Notes under the pieces: model-generated
The model's database searches: none
What the model was told of the DNA's origin: nothing
The model's input: only the letters and a program-made list of their open reading frames with translations
Assembly: GCA_020636375.1 (NCBI GenBank)
Contig: JACJXZ010000002.1
Span: 434,001 to 498,000 of the forward strand
Direction of reading: 5' to 3'
DNA length: 64,000 nucleotides
Source of the DNA: Lewinellaceae bacterium
GTDB lineage: Bacteria > Bacteroidota > Bacteroidia > Chitinophagales > Saprospiraceae
Part shown: in pieces, positions 33,408 to 41,215 of the stretch
Layout: every line of letters begins with the position of its first letter
Numbering within the stretch: the stretch's first letter is position 1
Made by a program: the position numbers and the translations under genes

Positions 33408-35558
33408 TTACCGCAGCAGGTGTATGCCTCCTTTGAACACCTCCATCCTGCCGTCCGAAAAGCGGGCCCGGATGAAGTAGGCGTACAGGCCGGAGGGCGC
33501 CTCTTTGCTGCGGAAGCGCCCGTCCCAGCCGGAGGCGGGCAGGTTGGGGATGATGCCCGCGCCGTCGTACACCAGGCCGCCGTAGCGGTTGAACACTTTG
33601 AATTCCAGTACTTCGGAGACGGTTCCGGGATGGGCGAAGATGCCGAAGTGGTCGTTCCGCCCGTCGCCGTTGGGGGAAAAAGCATTGGGGACGTAGATGG
33701 TGCAGCCCGCCGACAGGAGCAGGCCGTCCAGGATTGTGGTACAACCTGATTCGTCCTGGATGTAGAGGGTGTACCGGCCGCCCCCGAGGCCTTCCAGGTG
33801 CGGGTCGGGAGTGAGCCGGAGGGAATCCAGCCCGTACAGGAGGCTTCCGTTGCCGGTAGCGGCCACTCCGACGGCACCGTCCTGGCCGGCACAGGAGGAA
33901 GGCGGGCGCAGTTCGACGCCGAGCACCTGCGGGGCCGACAATACTTCAAGGGCCAGCGGCTGTTGGGCAAGGCAGCCATTGGCGTCGAAGACAGGGGTGA
34001 AATGCACGCCGGCAGTGGTAAAGCCCTGATAAGCCTGCCCTTCGCAAATAGTGGCATAGGCGGTATCGGCGGGGATGGGTTCCAGTACTTCCAGCCAGAG
34101 GTGGCGGACGCTGTCGCAACCTCCCGGGACCGGCAGGGTGTCGACATAATATCCCGGCTCGCTGTGCCCGTAATGGGCCTGTCCCCGGCAGATGACGGCC
34201 TCCACCGTATCGGCAACATTGCAGCAATAGGGCGGGCAATAGCCCATATCTGTGACGGTGGCCGTGATATCGTAGTCCGTTTCCACCAGCCAGGCCGCCC
34301 GCCGGCCGCCCTCTTCGGCCGTGAACTCTGCCGGCACGGGATCAAACGCCAGTTCACTGGTTATGCAGGGCAGCCCACTGATTTCTCCCGCCTGGCCAAC
34401 GATGGCCAGCAGGACGTCTTTTCCGGAAGCCGCTTCATTTTTGCCGGTGCTGCCTGCCGCCCAAATGTCACCCGAGGAGCTTACCATTGCCCGGTAGAAC
34501 ACTTCGTCGCCCGGCCCCCCGTAGCGGCGGGCCCACAACACGTCGCCCTGCGGGCTGACCTCCAGCAACAGGCCGTCGGTAGGGCCGCCGGGCAGGTCCG
34601 ACACCGAACCGCCAATGAGAAAATGTCCGTTCTCCAGCACCTCTATGGAATGGTGCTGTTCATCCCCGGCCCGGCCGAAGCGCCTGGCCCACAGGATGTC
34701 GCCCTGGTTGCCGGCCCGGATGAGGAGCAGGTCCGTATCCCCGCCCGGGCGGGCGGCGGAGCAGCCGATGACAAGCCCGTCGGCAGTTCGCCGGGCCATC
34801 ATCCCGTCTGCCAGGATCAACCGGCCAGGAAGGCCCAGCCCGCGCCATTGCAGGATATTGCCCTGGCCGTCCAGCCGGGCCAGGAAGGCCGGGCTTCGGG
34901 TTGCGTTCACTTCCAGAGCGCCTACCGCCCAGAAGCCGCCGTCGGCCTCCACCAGGCCGGCGAGGCGTTCCCGCACGTCGGTTTCGCTGTCGAGCAGGTA
35001 GCTCCAGCGGGGTTGGCCCTGGCCGTCCAGGCGCAGCACGGCGCTGCGCCGGTCGTACCCCACGGCGTCGTACAGGCCGAGGAGGACGTCGCCGTTCTCC
35101 ATCAGCAGGACATCCCCGGCATGTTCGTCGCGGTTGATGTCGGCTTCGCCGAAGCAACGGCGCCACAACTGGTTGCCGTCGGCATCCACCCTGAGCAGGC
35201 AGGCGTCGTCGATAAGGCTGTTGGAGAGGGGTTCCAGCACCCGCCCCAGCAGCAGCAGCCCGTCGCCGGCCGGCACCAGGCGGGCGGGCACGTCCCGGCG
35301 GGTAGTACTGTAGGCTTTAGCCCATTCCGGCCTGCCGGAGGGCAGCAACTTCATCAGCACCATATCGCCGTCCCGGGCGCCAAAGCTGCTGGAATTCACC
35401 AGCAGGTAGGGGGCGCCGTCCAGCCAGGCCATGTCGACGGCCTCATCGCCACGTGGGCCGCCGAAGCAATGAATGCTGGTTTGGGCAGTGGCTATCCCTG
35501 CCAAACCCAGTAAAGCGGACAAGAAAAAGGAAGTAACAGAGCGCGCATTTCGGGCCAT
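33408..35558 (-). CDS. Secreted protein with beta-propeller-like repeats and T9SS type B domain
   Basis: The 716-aa product has a signal peptide (MARNARSVTSFFLSALLGLA ... TAQ), the reason for choosing 35558 over an upstream ATG at 35591. Residues about 20-390 contain repeats of the type GDMVLMKLLPSGRPEWAKAY and GDILWARRFGRAGDEQHHS, spaced like the blades of propellers in lipoprotein-type 'T9SS C-terminal target' proteins. Then come Cys-containing modules (VEAVICRGQAHYGHSEPGYY and ATICEGQAYQGFTTAG) and an SprB-like repeat. The end is the type B sorting domain: IYVPNAFSPNGDGRNDHFGI, FKVFNRYGGLVYDG, GLYAYFIRARFSDGR. It is probably a cell-surface protein. It is convergent with the CHAT/nSTAND pair. 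Confidence 0.88.
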   Translation of the reverse strand: MARNARSVTSFFLSALLGLAGIATAQTSIHCFGGPRGDEAVDMAWLDGAPYLLVNSSSFGARDGDMVLMKLLPSGRPEWAKAYSTTRRDVPARLVPAGDGLLLLGRVLEPLSNSLIDDACLLRVDADGNQLWRRCFGEADINRDEHAGDVLLMENGDVLLGLYDAVGYDRRSAVLRLDGQGQPRWSYLLDSETDVRERLAGLVEADGGFWAVGALEVNATRSPAFLARLDGQGNILQWRGLGLPGRLILADGMMARRTADGLVIGCSAARPGGDTDLLLIRAGNQGDILWARRFGRAGDEQHHSIEVLENGHFLIGGSVSDLPGGPTDGLLLEVSPQGDVLWARRYGGPGDEVFYRAMVSSSGDIWAAGSTGKNEAASGKDVLLAIVGQAGEISGLPCITSELAFDPVPAEFTAEEGGRRAAWLVETDYDITATVTDMGYCPPYCCNVADTVEAVICRGQAHYGHSEPGYYVDTLPVPGGCDSVRHLWLEVLEPIPADTAYATICEGQAYQGFTTAGVHFTPVFDANGCLAQQPLALEVLSAPQVLGVELRPPSSCAGQDGAVGVAATGNGSLLYGLDSLRLTPDPHLEGLGGGRYTLYIQDESGCTTILDGLLLSAGCTIYVPNAFSPNGDGRNDHFGIFAHPGTVSEVLEFKVFNRYGGLVYDGAGIIPNLPASGWDGRFRSKEAPSGLYAYFIRARFSDGRMEVFKGGIHLLR

Positions 35559-35577
35559 GGCGATTAGGTTATTGATG

Positions 35578-35760
35578 CCGGCAACAGGCAACAGGCAACA
35601 GGCAACAAGATAAGCTTTTCAGGATTTATACTACGCTGCAATAGGTTTTGTGCATTGCCTCCCCCCGCCCCTCAAATCCCCTAAAGGGGAAGTCCACCCA
35701 AAATGCACGACTTGTCCCGTACACATCGTGTCGGGAAAACCTATTGCCGTTGAGTATAGC
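35578..35760. repeat. Dispersed palindromic repeat family I, copy A (plus CAACAGG units)
   Basis: After a CAACAGG tract (35580-35606), the arm GCAATAGGTTTTGTGCATT (35638-35656) is followed by CCTAAAGGGG and an interrupted opposite arm, AATGCAC (35702-35708) and AAAACCTATTGC (35736-35747), ending CGTTGAGTATA. The 27 bp between the two arm pieces contain their own imperfect palindrome, CCCGTACACATCGTGTCGGG. The whole is homologous, in inverted orientation, to 42731-42825. The rest of the gap to 36021 has no gene. Confidence 0.85.
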
Positions 35761-36021
35761 TGCCGGGCCAACCAGAGGGATATTTGCCGGAACGGGCAAC
35801 AAAAATTCGGCTGTGCCGTAAAAAACTTTGGGCAAGCCCTAAGGCCCAGATTTGAAAAGCCCCCCCCTTTTTTTTAATCAAATCATTCAGTTTACCCTCC
35901 AATCATTGCTCAGGCACTTGCAACCTGACATTCGCCTGATTTACGCAATAACCCAAAGCCTGTCCCGGGAACAAGGTTGGGCCGCCAGTAAACAAATAAC
36001 AGAAACCAAAACCCGAGCTAC

Positions 36022-37257
36022 ATGCATGAGGAAAGCTACGCCGATTTACTTGAGCAATTTAACAAAAGCCTGAAAAGCCTCGGAAAAGCGCTAAGGACGA
36101 TAGAAGCAGCAGCCAGCAATGCCGATGCCCTGGAGGAGCGCTCCAGGGAAGTGTTAGCAGCCACCGAGGAGACGAACCGGCAGCTCGAAAAACTGCTGGC
36201 CCTGGCAAGCCCGTCGCCGCAAGCGGAAAACGAGGCCGGCAGAGGGGGGGGAACAAAACCTCCGCAACTTCAACGCCTGGCAAAAACCATCGAGGAGAAA
36301 GACGAGAAGATATCCTCTCAGCTCTTTTATCTCAGCGAGCAGCAGATCAAGCTGCTCTCGGAGCAGGAAAAGCTCAAAAGGCAGCTGTGGCAGCAGGCAA
36401 AATCCAGCATAAAGTGGCGTTCGGCCCTGGGGACGGGCATTTTTGTCGTCCTGACGTTGTGCCTGGCCTTGCTCTACCAGAAGCCGGGTTTTGTCAGTTT
36501 TGTAAACCTGGCGGACGAAGGGTTCAGCGGAGCTCAGGAGGACAGCAGCATCCGGCCGGCCTCGGGCGCGGCGGTAGAGATGCGAAGGCCGGAAGCAAGC
36601 CTCCCGCCGCCGGCTGCCGGGGCGGGCAACATCCGGCAGGACACTGTTCGCTCAAAACAGGCCGGAGAGGAAAGCAACAGCCAGACGGAAGAACCGGCAG
36701 CAAGCCCTGAAACGCCTGGCAGCCTGACAAAAAAAGGAGTGCCGGAAGAAACCGGCCCTGCTCCCCAACTGCTTCCTGCCGGAAAAGCCAGGAAACAAAT
36801 CGAGCCCAGGGATGAATACGCCCTCACTTACCTGAAGCAGAAAAACTTCGGGCGGCTGGCCCAAAAATACATTCACCCGGAAAAAGGCGTATACCTGTTG
36901 CCATTTGGATTGGCGGTCCCTGGAAAGGTTTTTTCTCCTGAAATGATGAAGGAGGCTTTTTCCAGCCCGGCACGGCACCGTTGGGGGACCGTCGGGAGCA
37001 CGACCCTCGAAACGGATTTCCAAACGTATTACAGCAATTACATTTTCGACGAAGACTTCACCCAGGGAGCGGAAAAGCATTTCAATGAAGTGCACTGCCC
37101 CGGACAGTCCGGCCTGTCAGCTGCCCAGATAGCCCGGAGGTTTCCGGATTGCATCTTCGTGGAATTCTGCAAATCCGGCAAGAGTTTGGTTTTGGTGTAC
37201 GAACGGCTGCAGAACGGGCTCGACTGGGGGCTGCTGGCCCTCATTCACAATCACTGA
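36022..37257 (+). CDS. Coiled-coil, single-membrane-span protein with extracytoplasmic C-terminal domain
   Basis: The 411-aa product starts MHEESYADLLEQFNKSLKSL and is coiled-coil to about residue 125. A transmembrane segment lies at about 134-152 (ALGTGIFVVLTLCLALLYQ). A long Pro/Glu-rich linker follows (about 165-275). The final 140 residues form a folded domain with LTYLKQKNFGRLAQKYIHPE, GVYLLPFG, RHRWGTVGSTTLETDFQTYY and CIFVEFCKSGKSLVLVYE. That last part looks like a periplasmic domain found at the end of various exported Bacteroidota proteins; no function is assigned. The stop runs directly into copy 1 of a duplicated small-gene cassette, so the 3' end is a recombination junction. It may be the first gene of the accessory island. 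Confidence 0.7.
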   Translation: MHEESYADLLEQFNKSLKSLGKALRTIEAAASNADALEERSREVLAATEETNRQLEKLLALASPSPQAENEAGRGGGTKPPQLQRLAKTIEEKDEKISSQLFYLSEQQIKLLSEQEKLKRQLWQQAKSSIKWRSALGTGIFVVLTLCLALLYQKPGFVSFVNLADEGFSGAQEDSSIRPASGAAVEMRRPEASLPPPAAGAGNIRQDTVRSKQAGEESNSQTEEPAASPETPGSLTKKGVPEETGPAPQLLPAGKARKQIEPRDEYALTYLKQKNFGRLAQKYIHPEKGVYLLPFGLAVPGKVFSPEMMKEAFSSPARHRWGTVGSTTLETDFQTYYSNYIFDEDFTQGAEKHFNEVHCPGQSGLSAAQIARRFPDCIFVEFCKSGKSLVLVYERLQNGLDWGLLALIHNH

Positions 37258-37265
37258 GGGTTGCA

Positions 37266-37644
37266 GCTTTGGCAGCCCTGCTCTGTTTAGGCTTATTTTT
37301 TGCATTAAAATCGGTAATTTTACCTAACGCTTATGCCCCGGCGCCGAGTTATGAAGAAGCGTCCGGGTCGGAGCGGGCCCGGATGTCGCCCGCCAACCTG
37401 GAGATTCTTTTTCAGAGCCTCCTGGAGAAAGTAAGGAATGGAGAAGCGATCAGTCATGACAGAGAAGAAGCGCTGCGTGATATAAGAAAAGACCTGGTAG
37501 ACAATATGGCCGATCAGCCTGCCCTTTTGGCAACATTACTGGCTATCATTGATGAAATTATACTCCTAAACGATGAACTAATTTATCCCGACGATGGAGA
37601 ACCGAGAACTGATGAAGATCGTTGAGCAATACCATGCTTATTGA
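37266..37644 (+). pseudogene. Decayed copy 1 of the small membrane-protein cassette
   Basis: This is highly similar in DNA to 44219-44600. The frame encodes the body of the protein at 44189 (LFFALKSVILPNAYAPAPS to IYPDDGEPRTDED), but the first ten codons with the start are gone, replaced by the end of the upstream gene. The frame can only be entered from alternative starts inside that gene. The second cassette gene starts normally at 37594 (MENRELMKIVEQYHAY) but stops after 16 codons, where 78 are expected. Both parts are therefore 5'- or 3'-truncated remnants. Confidence 0.75.
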
Positions 37645-37843
37645 CGCACTACGCGCTTGATTCGGTTGTGTTTTTTCGTTGCCATGCACCCGGAGTTATC
37701 CCTACAATTACGTAGGATGGACAAAAAATGGGCGTTTACAGCCCTTTTCATTTTGATAATAACCCCAAACCACCTATATTCACTCCAGACAATTCCACTT
37801 ACCCTACCGCTGCATTCTTTACAAACTTAATACGCATTGTATT

Positions 37844-38308
37844 ATGAAAGCAACCGCAGTGAACCATGGCTACGGCCTATCTCTTTTTTTTCTATTTTTA
37901 CTGTACCTTCTGTTGTTTACCGTCTATCGATCCTGCTCCCGAGCAGGGGCGGCGGACACGGCGCCGGGACGGGTAACCAACATCAGCCCTGAAACGCCGG
38001 AACCGGGTGGCGGGGCCGGCGTGGGGATCGCCACCCTTGCCTTAAAGAAAGCCCCGGAGCACGTCCGCAAACTGATCAAGTACCTGAAAAGCAGCAAGTA
38101 CCTGCATCCGCCAAAAGGCTACCGAGGCGGCAGGGTGTTCCGCAACCGGGAGGGCATTTTACCGAAGGGAAAGACTTACTACGAGTTCGACGTCCACCCC
38201 GTCCGCCCCGGCGTTTCCCGCGGAGCGGAACGGCTTGTAGTTGACCAACAAAAAAGCGTATTTTACTATACTAAAGATCATTACGGCACCTTCACCAAAA
38301 TCAAGTGA
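37844..38308 (+). CDS. Barnase-type ribonuclease with N-terminal membrane/signal segment
   Basis: The 154-aa product has a hydrophobic N-terminus (12-28, LSLFFLFLLYLLLFTVY) and a linker, then a C-terminal microbial RNase (N1/T1/barnase) domain at about 75-154. Aligned to barnase: GRVFRNREGILPKGKTYYE with the general base E114 (barnase E73), SRGAERLV with R126 and R130 (R83 and R87), and TKDHYGTFTKIK with the general acid H146 (H102). All catalytic residues are present, so it should be an active, secreted or membrane-exported RNase toxin. The barstar-like gene starts one base after its stop. Its likely role is competition or self-defence (inference); extracellular nutrient RNase is the alternative. 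Confidence 0.9.
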   Translation: MKATAVNHGYGLSLFFLFLLYLLLFTVYRSCSRAGAADTAPGRVTNISPETPEPGGGAGVGIATLALKKAPEHVRKLIKYLKSSKYLHPPKGYRGGRVFRNREGILPKGKTYYEFDVHPVRPGVSRGAERLVVDQQKSVFYYTKDHYGTFTKIK

Positions 38309-38309
38309 A

Positions 38310-38540
38310 ATGGACAAGCAAGCATTCATGGAGCTACTCAGCGAGGCCTACGGCTTTCCCAACTACTACGCCCATAACCTGGATTCAGCCGAGGAAATCA
38401 TCGAAGACATCAAAGAAGAAAAGCAAATAGACAAGCTGTCGCTCAGACCCTTCTTCGATGCGCTGCTGGCGCAGGAGCCGGAAGCGGAACGGGAGAAGAT
38501 ATGGGCGTTTTTGGTGGAGCATTTTGGAATGCAAGATTAA
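38310..38540 (+). CDS. Barstar-type ribonuclease inhibitor (immunity protein)
   Basis: The 76-aa acidic protein (MDKQAFMELLSEAYGFPNYY) matches the start of barstar's fold from its second element on. FPNYYAHNLDSAEEIIEDI aligns with barstar's PEYYGENLDALWDAL, keeping the tyrosine pair and the aspartate that plugs the RNase active site (barstar D35, here D25), with E29 in place of D39. It starts at the ATG 1 nt after the RNase stop; a longer in-frame start at 38241 inside the RNase gene was rejected. Co-expression with the toxin is expected of an immunity gene. It lacks barstar's first beta strand, so it is a shortened version. Confidence 0.85.
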   Translation: MDKQAFMELLSEAYGFPNYYAHNLDSAEEIIEDIKEEKQIDKLSLRPFFDALLAQEPEAEREKIWAFLVEHFGMQD

Positions 38541-38557
38541 ATTAATTTGGCAAGAGC

Positions 38558-38796
38558 ATCGAACTAATTTATCCAACAATGGAGGCCCGCAGCTCCGTAA
38601 ACCTTTCCCCCGCCTGCTTATTCCTCACCGCAATGCTCAGCGCCTGCTTGCTGCCTACAACAACCACCAGCTTCTTCCCCCGGGTAATGCCCGTATACAG
38701 CAGGTTGCGGTACAGCATCATATAATGCGTGGTATGCAGGGGCAGCACCACGCAGGGGCACTCGCTGCCCTGGTATTTGTGGATGGACACCGAGTA
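38558..38796 (-). pseudogene. Detached copy of the 3' end of recD2
   Basis: The minus strand from 38796 to 38569 encodes SIHKYQGSECPCVVLPLHTT ... GITRGKKLVVVVGSKQAL, the C-terminal 75 residues of RecD2 (compare 45092-45320, over 90% identical by eye). No helicase sequence lies upstream of it, so it is a dead fragment. At its 3' side (38558-38584) 27 bp match the end of the small-gene cassette (GAACTAATTTATCC), so the fragment carries pieces of both neighbours of the full-length recD2 locus. Confidence 0.85.
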
Positions 38797-38816
38797 CCGC
38801 TGCGCACCTTGGCGCG

Positions 38817-39428
38817 TTAGCTTTTAGAAAAGAGCAAATCCATCAATGCCCAAAATTCTGAAAATGGGAAAAGCGAGTCGTCTTGTCGTGCTCTCTCTGC
38901 GCAAAGGCGTTTTGCGTTGCTATGTGCTTTATTCAAGTTTCCGGCCTCTTTTAAAGTTCGATAAATTTTATTTCGGCGAAAGTAAGCTTCTGATTTTTCA
39001 TACCCTGGAAGAAAACGTTCCAATTCCCTGGATAGGCTATAATAATCTGGATAGATTCGAGTTGAAAATTCCTTATAGTGCAACAAGAACCAGTATTCTG
39101 TACAAGGCATAGTCTCGAAAATGAAGACATCAGGTATCTGGAGTAATTTCTTCTTAGCCTTTTCATAACGTTCCCGAGTTTTCTCTTCGAGGGAAAGAAT
39201 AACATCCAGGTCAACAACGCAATATACATGATCGTATCCTTCCGAGATTAACTGCCGGGCCTTTCTGAATATTTCCTGATAATTGGAATGTTTGGGCAGG
39301 GAGGGTTTTAGTTGATAGGGTAGTTTCTCAGCCTGTTTCAAGTCATGGAAATAGTGCCATTCGGTAATGCCTTCCCCTACAACGGCTGCCCGAAATTTCT
39401 CCTTTCTTTTTTTGCGCCCTCTCGCCAT
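38817..39428 (-). CDS. rloB: RloB-family protein (TOPRIM-like nuclease subunit, AbiL/RloAB system)
   Basis: The 203-aa product has the basic RloB start (MARGRKKRKEKFRAAVVGEG), then GEGITEWHYF with glutamates E19 and E23, and HVYCVVDLDV with D73 and D75, the spacing expected of a TOPRIM-like metal site. Later family features are KAHSNAKRLCAERARQDDSL and the helical end. It begins 2 nt after the stop of the AAA15 ATPase gene, forming the RloA-RloB pair known from AbiL-type abortive infection and related to the ATPase/TOPRIM logic of PARIS (family knowledge). The effector role of RloB is inferred. A duplicated recD2 fragment lies just downstream. Confidence 0.85.
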   Translation of the reverse strand: MARGRKKRKEKFRAAVVGEGITEWHYFHDLKQAEKLPYQLKPSLPKHSNYQEIFRKARQLISEGYDHVYCVVDLDVILSLEEKTRERYEKAKKKLLQIPDVFIFETMPCTEYWFLLHYKEFSTRIYPDYYSLSRELERFLPGYEKSEAYFRRNKIYRTLKEAGNLNKAHSNAKRLCAERARQDDSLFPFSEFWALMDLLFSKS

Positions 39429-39430
39429 CT

Positions 39431-40699
39431 TTAATCCATATATATTTCTCCCAATTCCGGCTTTGCCCCTAGCTTGCCAATCTTATAAGCATTAAAAGGG
39501 GAGATATTCTTATGTAATTTTACGTCAGCATAGGCAAAGAGTTCTGTAGAGCCGTCCTCTTGCTTTTCTGTAAACCAAATGACATCCCGGCGCAGGAAAT
39601 CCTCAGCCAGGATCTGAATGTTATGAGTGGTGAAAATGAGTTGAGCTTCCGTAGTATTGGCTAAAAAGGTTCGAAGGAAATGATTGACCAATTCGAAATG
39701 AAGGGAGGATTCCAGTTCGTCAATGGCGATTACAGCATTTTGCTGCTTTAATGAATACAGCAAGCTTGCAAGCCCATAAAACCTCTTCGTGCCTTCAGAT
39801 TGAGCTTGCATAGGCAGTTCAACATGACCATCTTTCGTTTCATGTATAAAAACGGCCTCTTTAGATTGATTGAGCAAGCGGTCAATTTTTTCATCCAAAT
39901 AGTCAAATGCGATTGTTGTTGGAAAAACCATTTGGCCAGATAACCCTTTATTTTCCCTGATTTGCACATCACTGATGTTAAAGTCCGCTTTCCTCATTGC
40001 TTCTAATATAGATGCTTTAAAGGGTTGATCTTTCTCAATGAGCGCATTGGTGCGCAGGAGCAGGCCGGAATAAGATTGAATCGTTCCATGCAATTTGCTT
40101 TTAAACCACTTCGACACGTTACTAAGTATTGAAGACGAAACATTGGCGTTATTGTATGCCGCCAAAACGGTTGAATTCCTAAAAACTGCGCCTTCCAGGA
40201 TGAGCCTTTCCCTGGCGCCTAAACCCAGTTTATCCCCAAAATCAATGTGGGCTTTATCTTCTTTTTCATCGTAAACCCTCTCAAAGGCAACAGCCGGCTG
40301 TGTACCGGGATAAAAGGCAAGCCGCTCTTCCAGGATAACATCCTTGTTCAGCGATAAAGAATAGATAAAGCGGGTATGCCCGATAAAAAACGAAAGGTAA
40401 AAAGTTGTAGGTTTCTCCTGGTAAGCAGGGTCAAAAGCAAACTGGGGCAAATCGATCGGAGTAGTCTTGTCTGCAGGGCGCTTTATTGCCAGCTGCCTCA
40501 AATAATCGATAGCTTTCAACAAATTGCTTTTGCCGGAGGCGTTGGCGCCATATATCATCCCGAGTTTGAGCAGCCGAAGGTTGGCTCTTTTCCGGACGCA
40601 GAAAAAGCCTTCAAAGGTTTTGTCGCTGGTGGCTTCAAAACTGAGTATTTGCTCTTCTTTGAAAGACAGGAAATTACTTACCCTGAATTCATGTATCAC
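39431..40699 (-). CDS. rloA: RloA-type AAA15 ATPase (AbiL/RloAB defence)
   Basis: The 422-aa ABC-like ATPase of the AAA15 family starts MIHEFRVSNFLSFKEEQILS. The Walker A motif is YGANASGKSNLL (51-58), the signature region is around QSEGTKRFYGLASLL, Walker B is AVIAIDELESSLH, and the switch histidine is in LIFTTHNIQIL. The ending ELGEIY is the usual RloA tail (GxxP-x-GxxY). It is upstream of rloB with a 2-bp gap. In such systems the ATPase senses phage infection and controls the partner. The GC content is lower than in the housekeeping genes, consistent with transfer. Confidence 0.9.
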   Translation of the reverse strand: MIHEFRVSNFLSFKEEQILSFEATSDKTFEGFFCVRKRANLRLLKLGMIYGANASGKSNLLKAIDYLRQLAIKRPADKTTPIDLPQFAFDPAYQEKPTTFYLSFFIGHTRFIYSLSLNKDVILEERLAFYPGTQPAVAFERVYDEKEDKAHIDFGDKLGLGARERLILEGAVFRNSTVLAAYNNANVSSSILSNVSKWFKSKLHGTIQSYSGLLLRTNALIEKDQPFKASILEAMRKADFNISDVQIRENKGLSGQMVFPTTIAFDYLDEKIDRLLNQSKEAVFIHETKDGHVELPMQAQSEGTKRFYGLASLLYSLKQQNAVIAIDELESSLHFELVNHFLRTFLANTTEAQLIFTTHNIQILAEDFLRRDVIWFTEKQEDGSTELFAYADVKLHKNISPFNAYKIGKLGAKPELGEIYMD

Positions 40700-40776
40700 T
40701 TTGTATATGCTTTTTTCGTAAAATATTTACAATATAAACAAATAAAAATAGATTTTTGTTGTTTTTTCTGTTTTTC

Positions 40777-40920
40777 ATGCCAGAAGCCAGCCAAGCCCTC
40801 TTCAACCGCTTCCTGGTGCTGAAACTGGAAGAGGTTGCTGAAGAATTGAAAGCCTGCAACCCGGAGGCGTACCGGAGGTTGAAGCTGGATGAGTTGATGG
40901 GGGGGGAGGAGGGGAAGTGA
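40777..40920 (+). CDS. Possible 47-aa protein or gene remnant
   Basis: The ORF runs ATG to TGA and reads MPEASQALFNRFLVLKLEEV to LDELMGGEEGK. It is GC-rich, acidic and helical, with codon use unlike the AT-rich DNA just before it. No family was recognised. It could be a small gene or the C-terminal stump of a larger one whose front was removed in the rearrangements between the two RloAB loci. It converges on the RloB pseudogene (stops 4 bp apart). Confidence 0.35.
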   Translation: MPEASQALFNRFLVLKLEEVAEELKACNPEAYRRLKLDELMGGEEGK

Positions 40921-40923
40921 GTG

Positions 40924-41215
40924 CTAAAACTTCAATTTTAAAAGCTCCTCAACCAGAAGATAAACCTTTGTGCATGGATTATGATCAGAGAAATCCGTTC
41001 GACCGGCAAATATTTGATCTAATGCCCTCGGCCAGGAGACAGCCTGCCCTCTGTCACCGTATTTCTTCAGCAACGCGTACATTTCCGGCATATTTTTTTC
41101 GTATTTGAACGATCAGGATGAATTTCCGGATAGCCCTTTGTCCCTTCTTTCGCTGCTGCTCTTTCCGGGCGCGGCGCTTCAGGATGGCATTGTCAATTTT
41201 AGTTTTTCTTGCCAT
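40924..41215 (-). pseudogene. RloB pseudogene with internal deletion (second RloAB locus)
   Basis: An ATG at 41215, inside the end of the second AAA15 gene, opens a typical RloB N-terminus (MARKTKIDNAILKRRARKEQ to KFILIV), but the frame then leaves the family and stops at 41054. In another frame, from about 41090 to a TAG at 40924, the typical RloB C-terminus is encoded (MYALLKKYGDRGQAV to HNPCTKVYLLVEELL). The central part, about 110-120 residues with the GEGxTE and DxD active-site motifs, is missing. This is a clean internal deletion of the catalytic core plus a frameshift, leaving the partner ATPase orphaned. Confidence 0.75.

Noticed and set aside
33798..35513. 571-codon open frame opposite the T9SS type B protein
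   Set aside because: No domain and no signal; the minus-strand gene has a signal peptide and a sorting domain.
37149..37625. 158-codon frame as an intact gene for cassette copy 1
   Set aside because: Its first 36 codons lie out of frame inside the preceding gene; the homologous start of the intact copy is missing, so a pseudogene is more likely.
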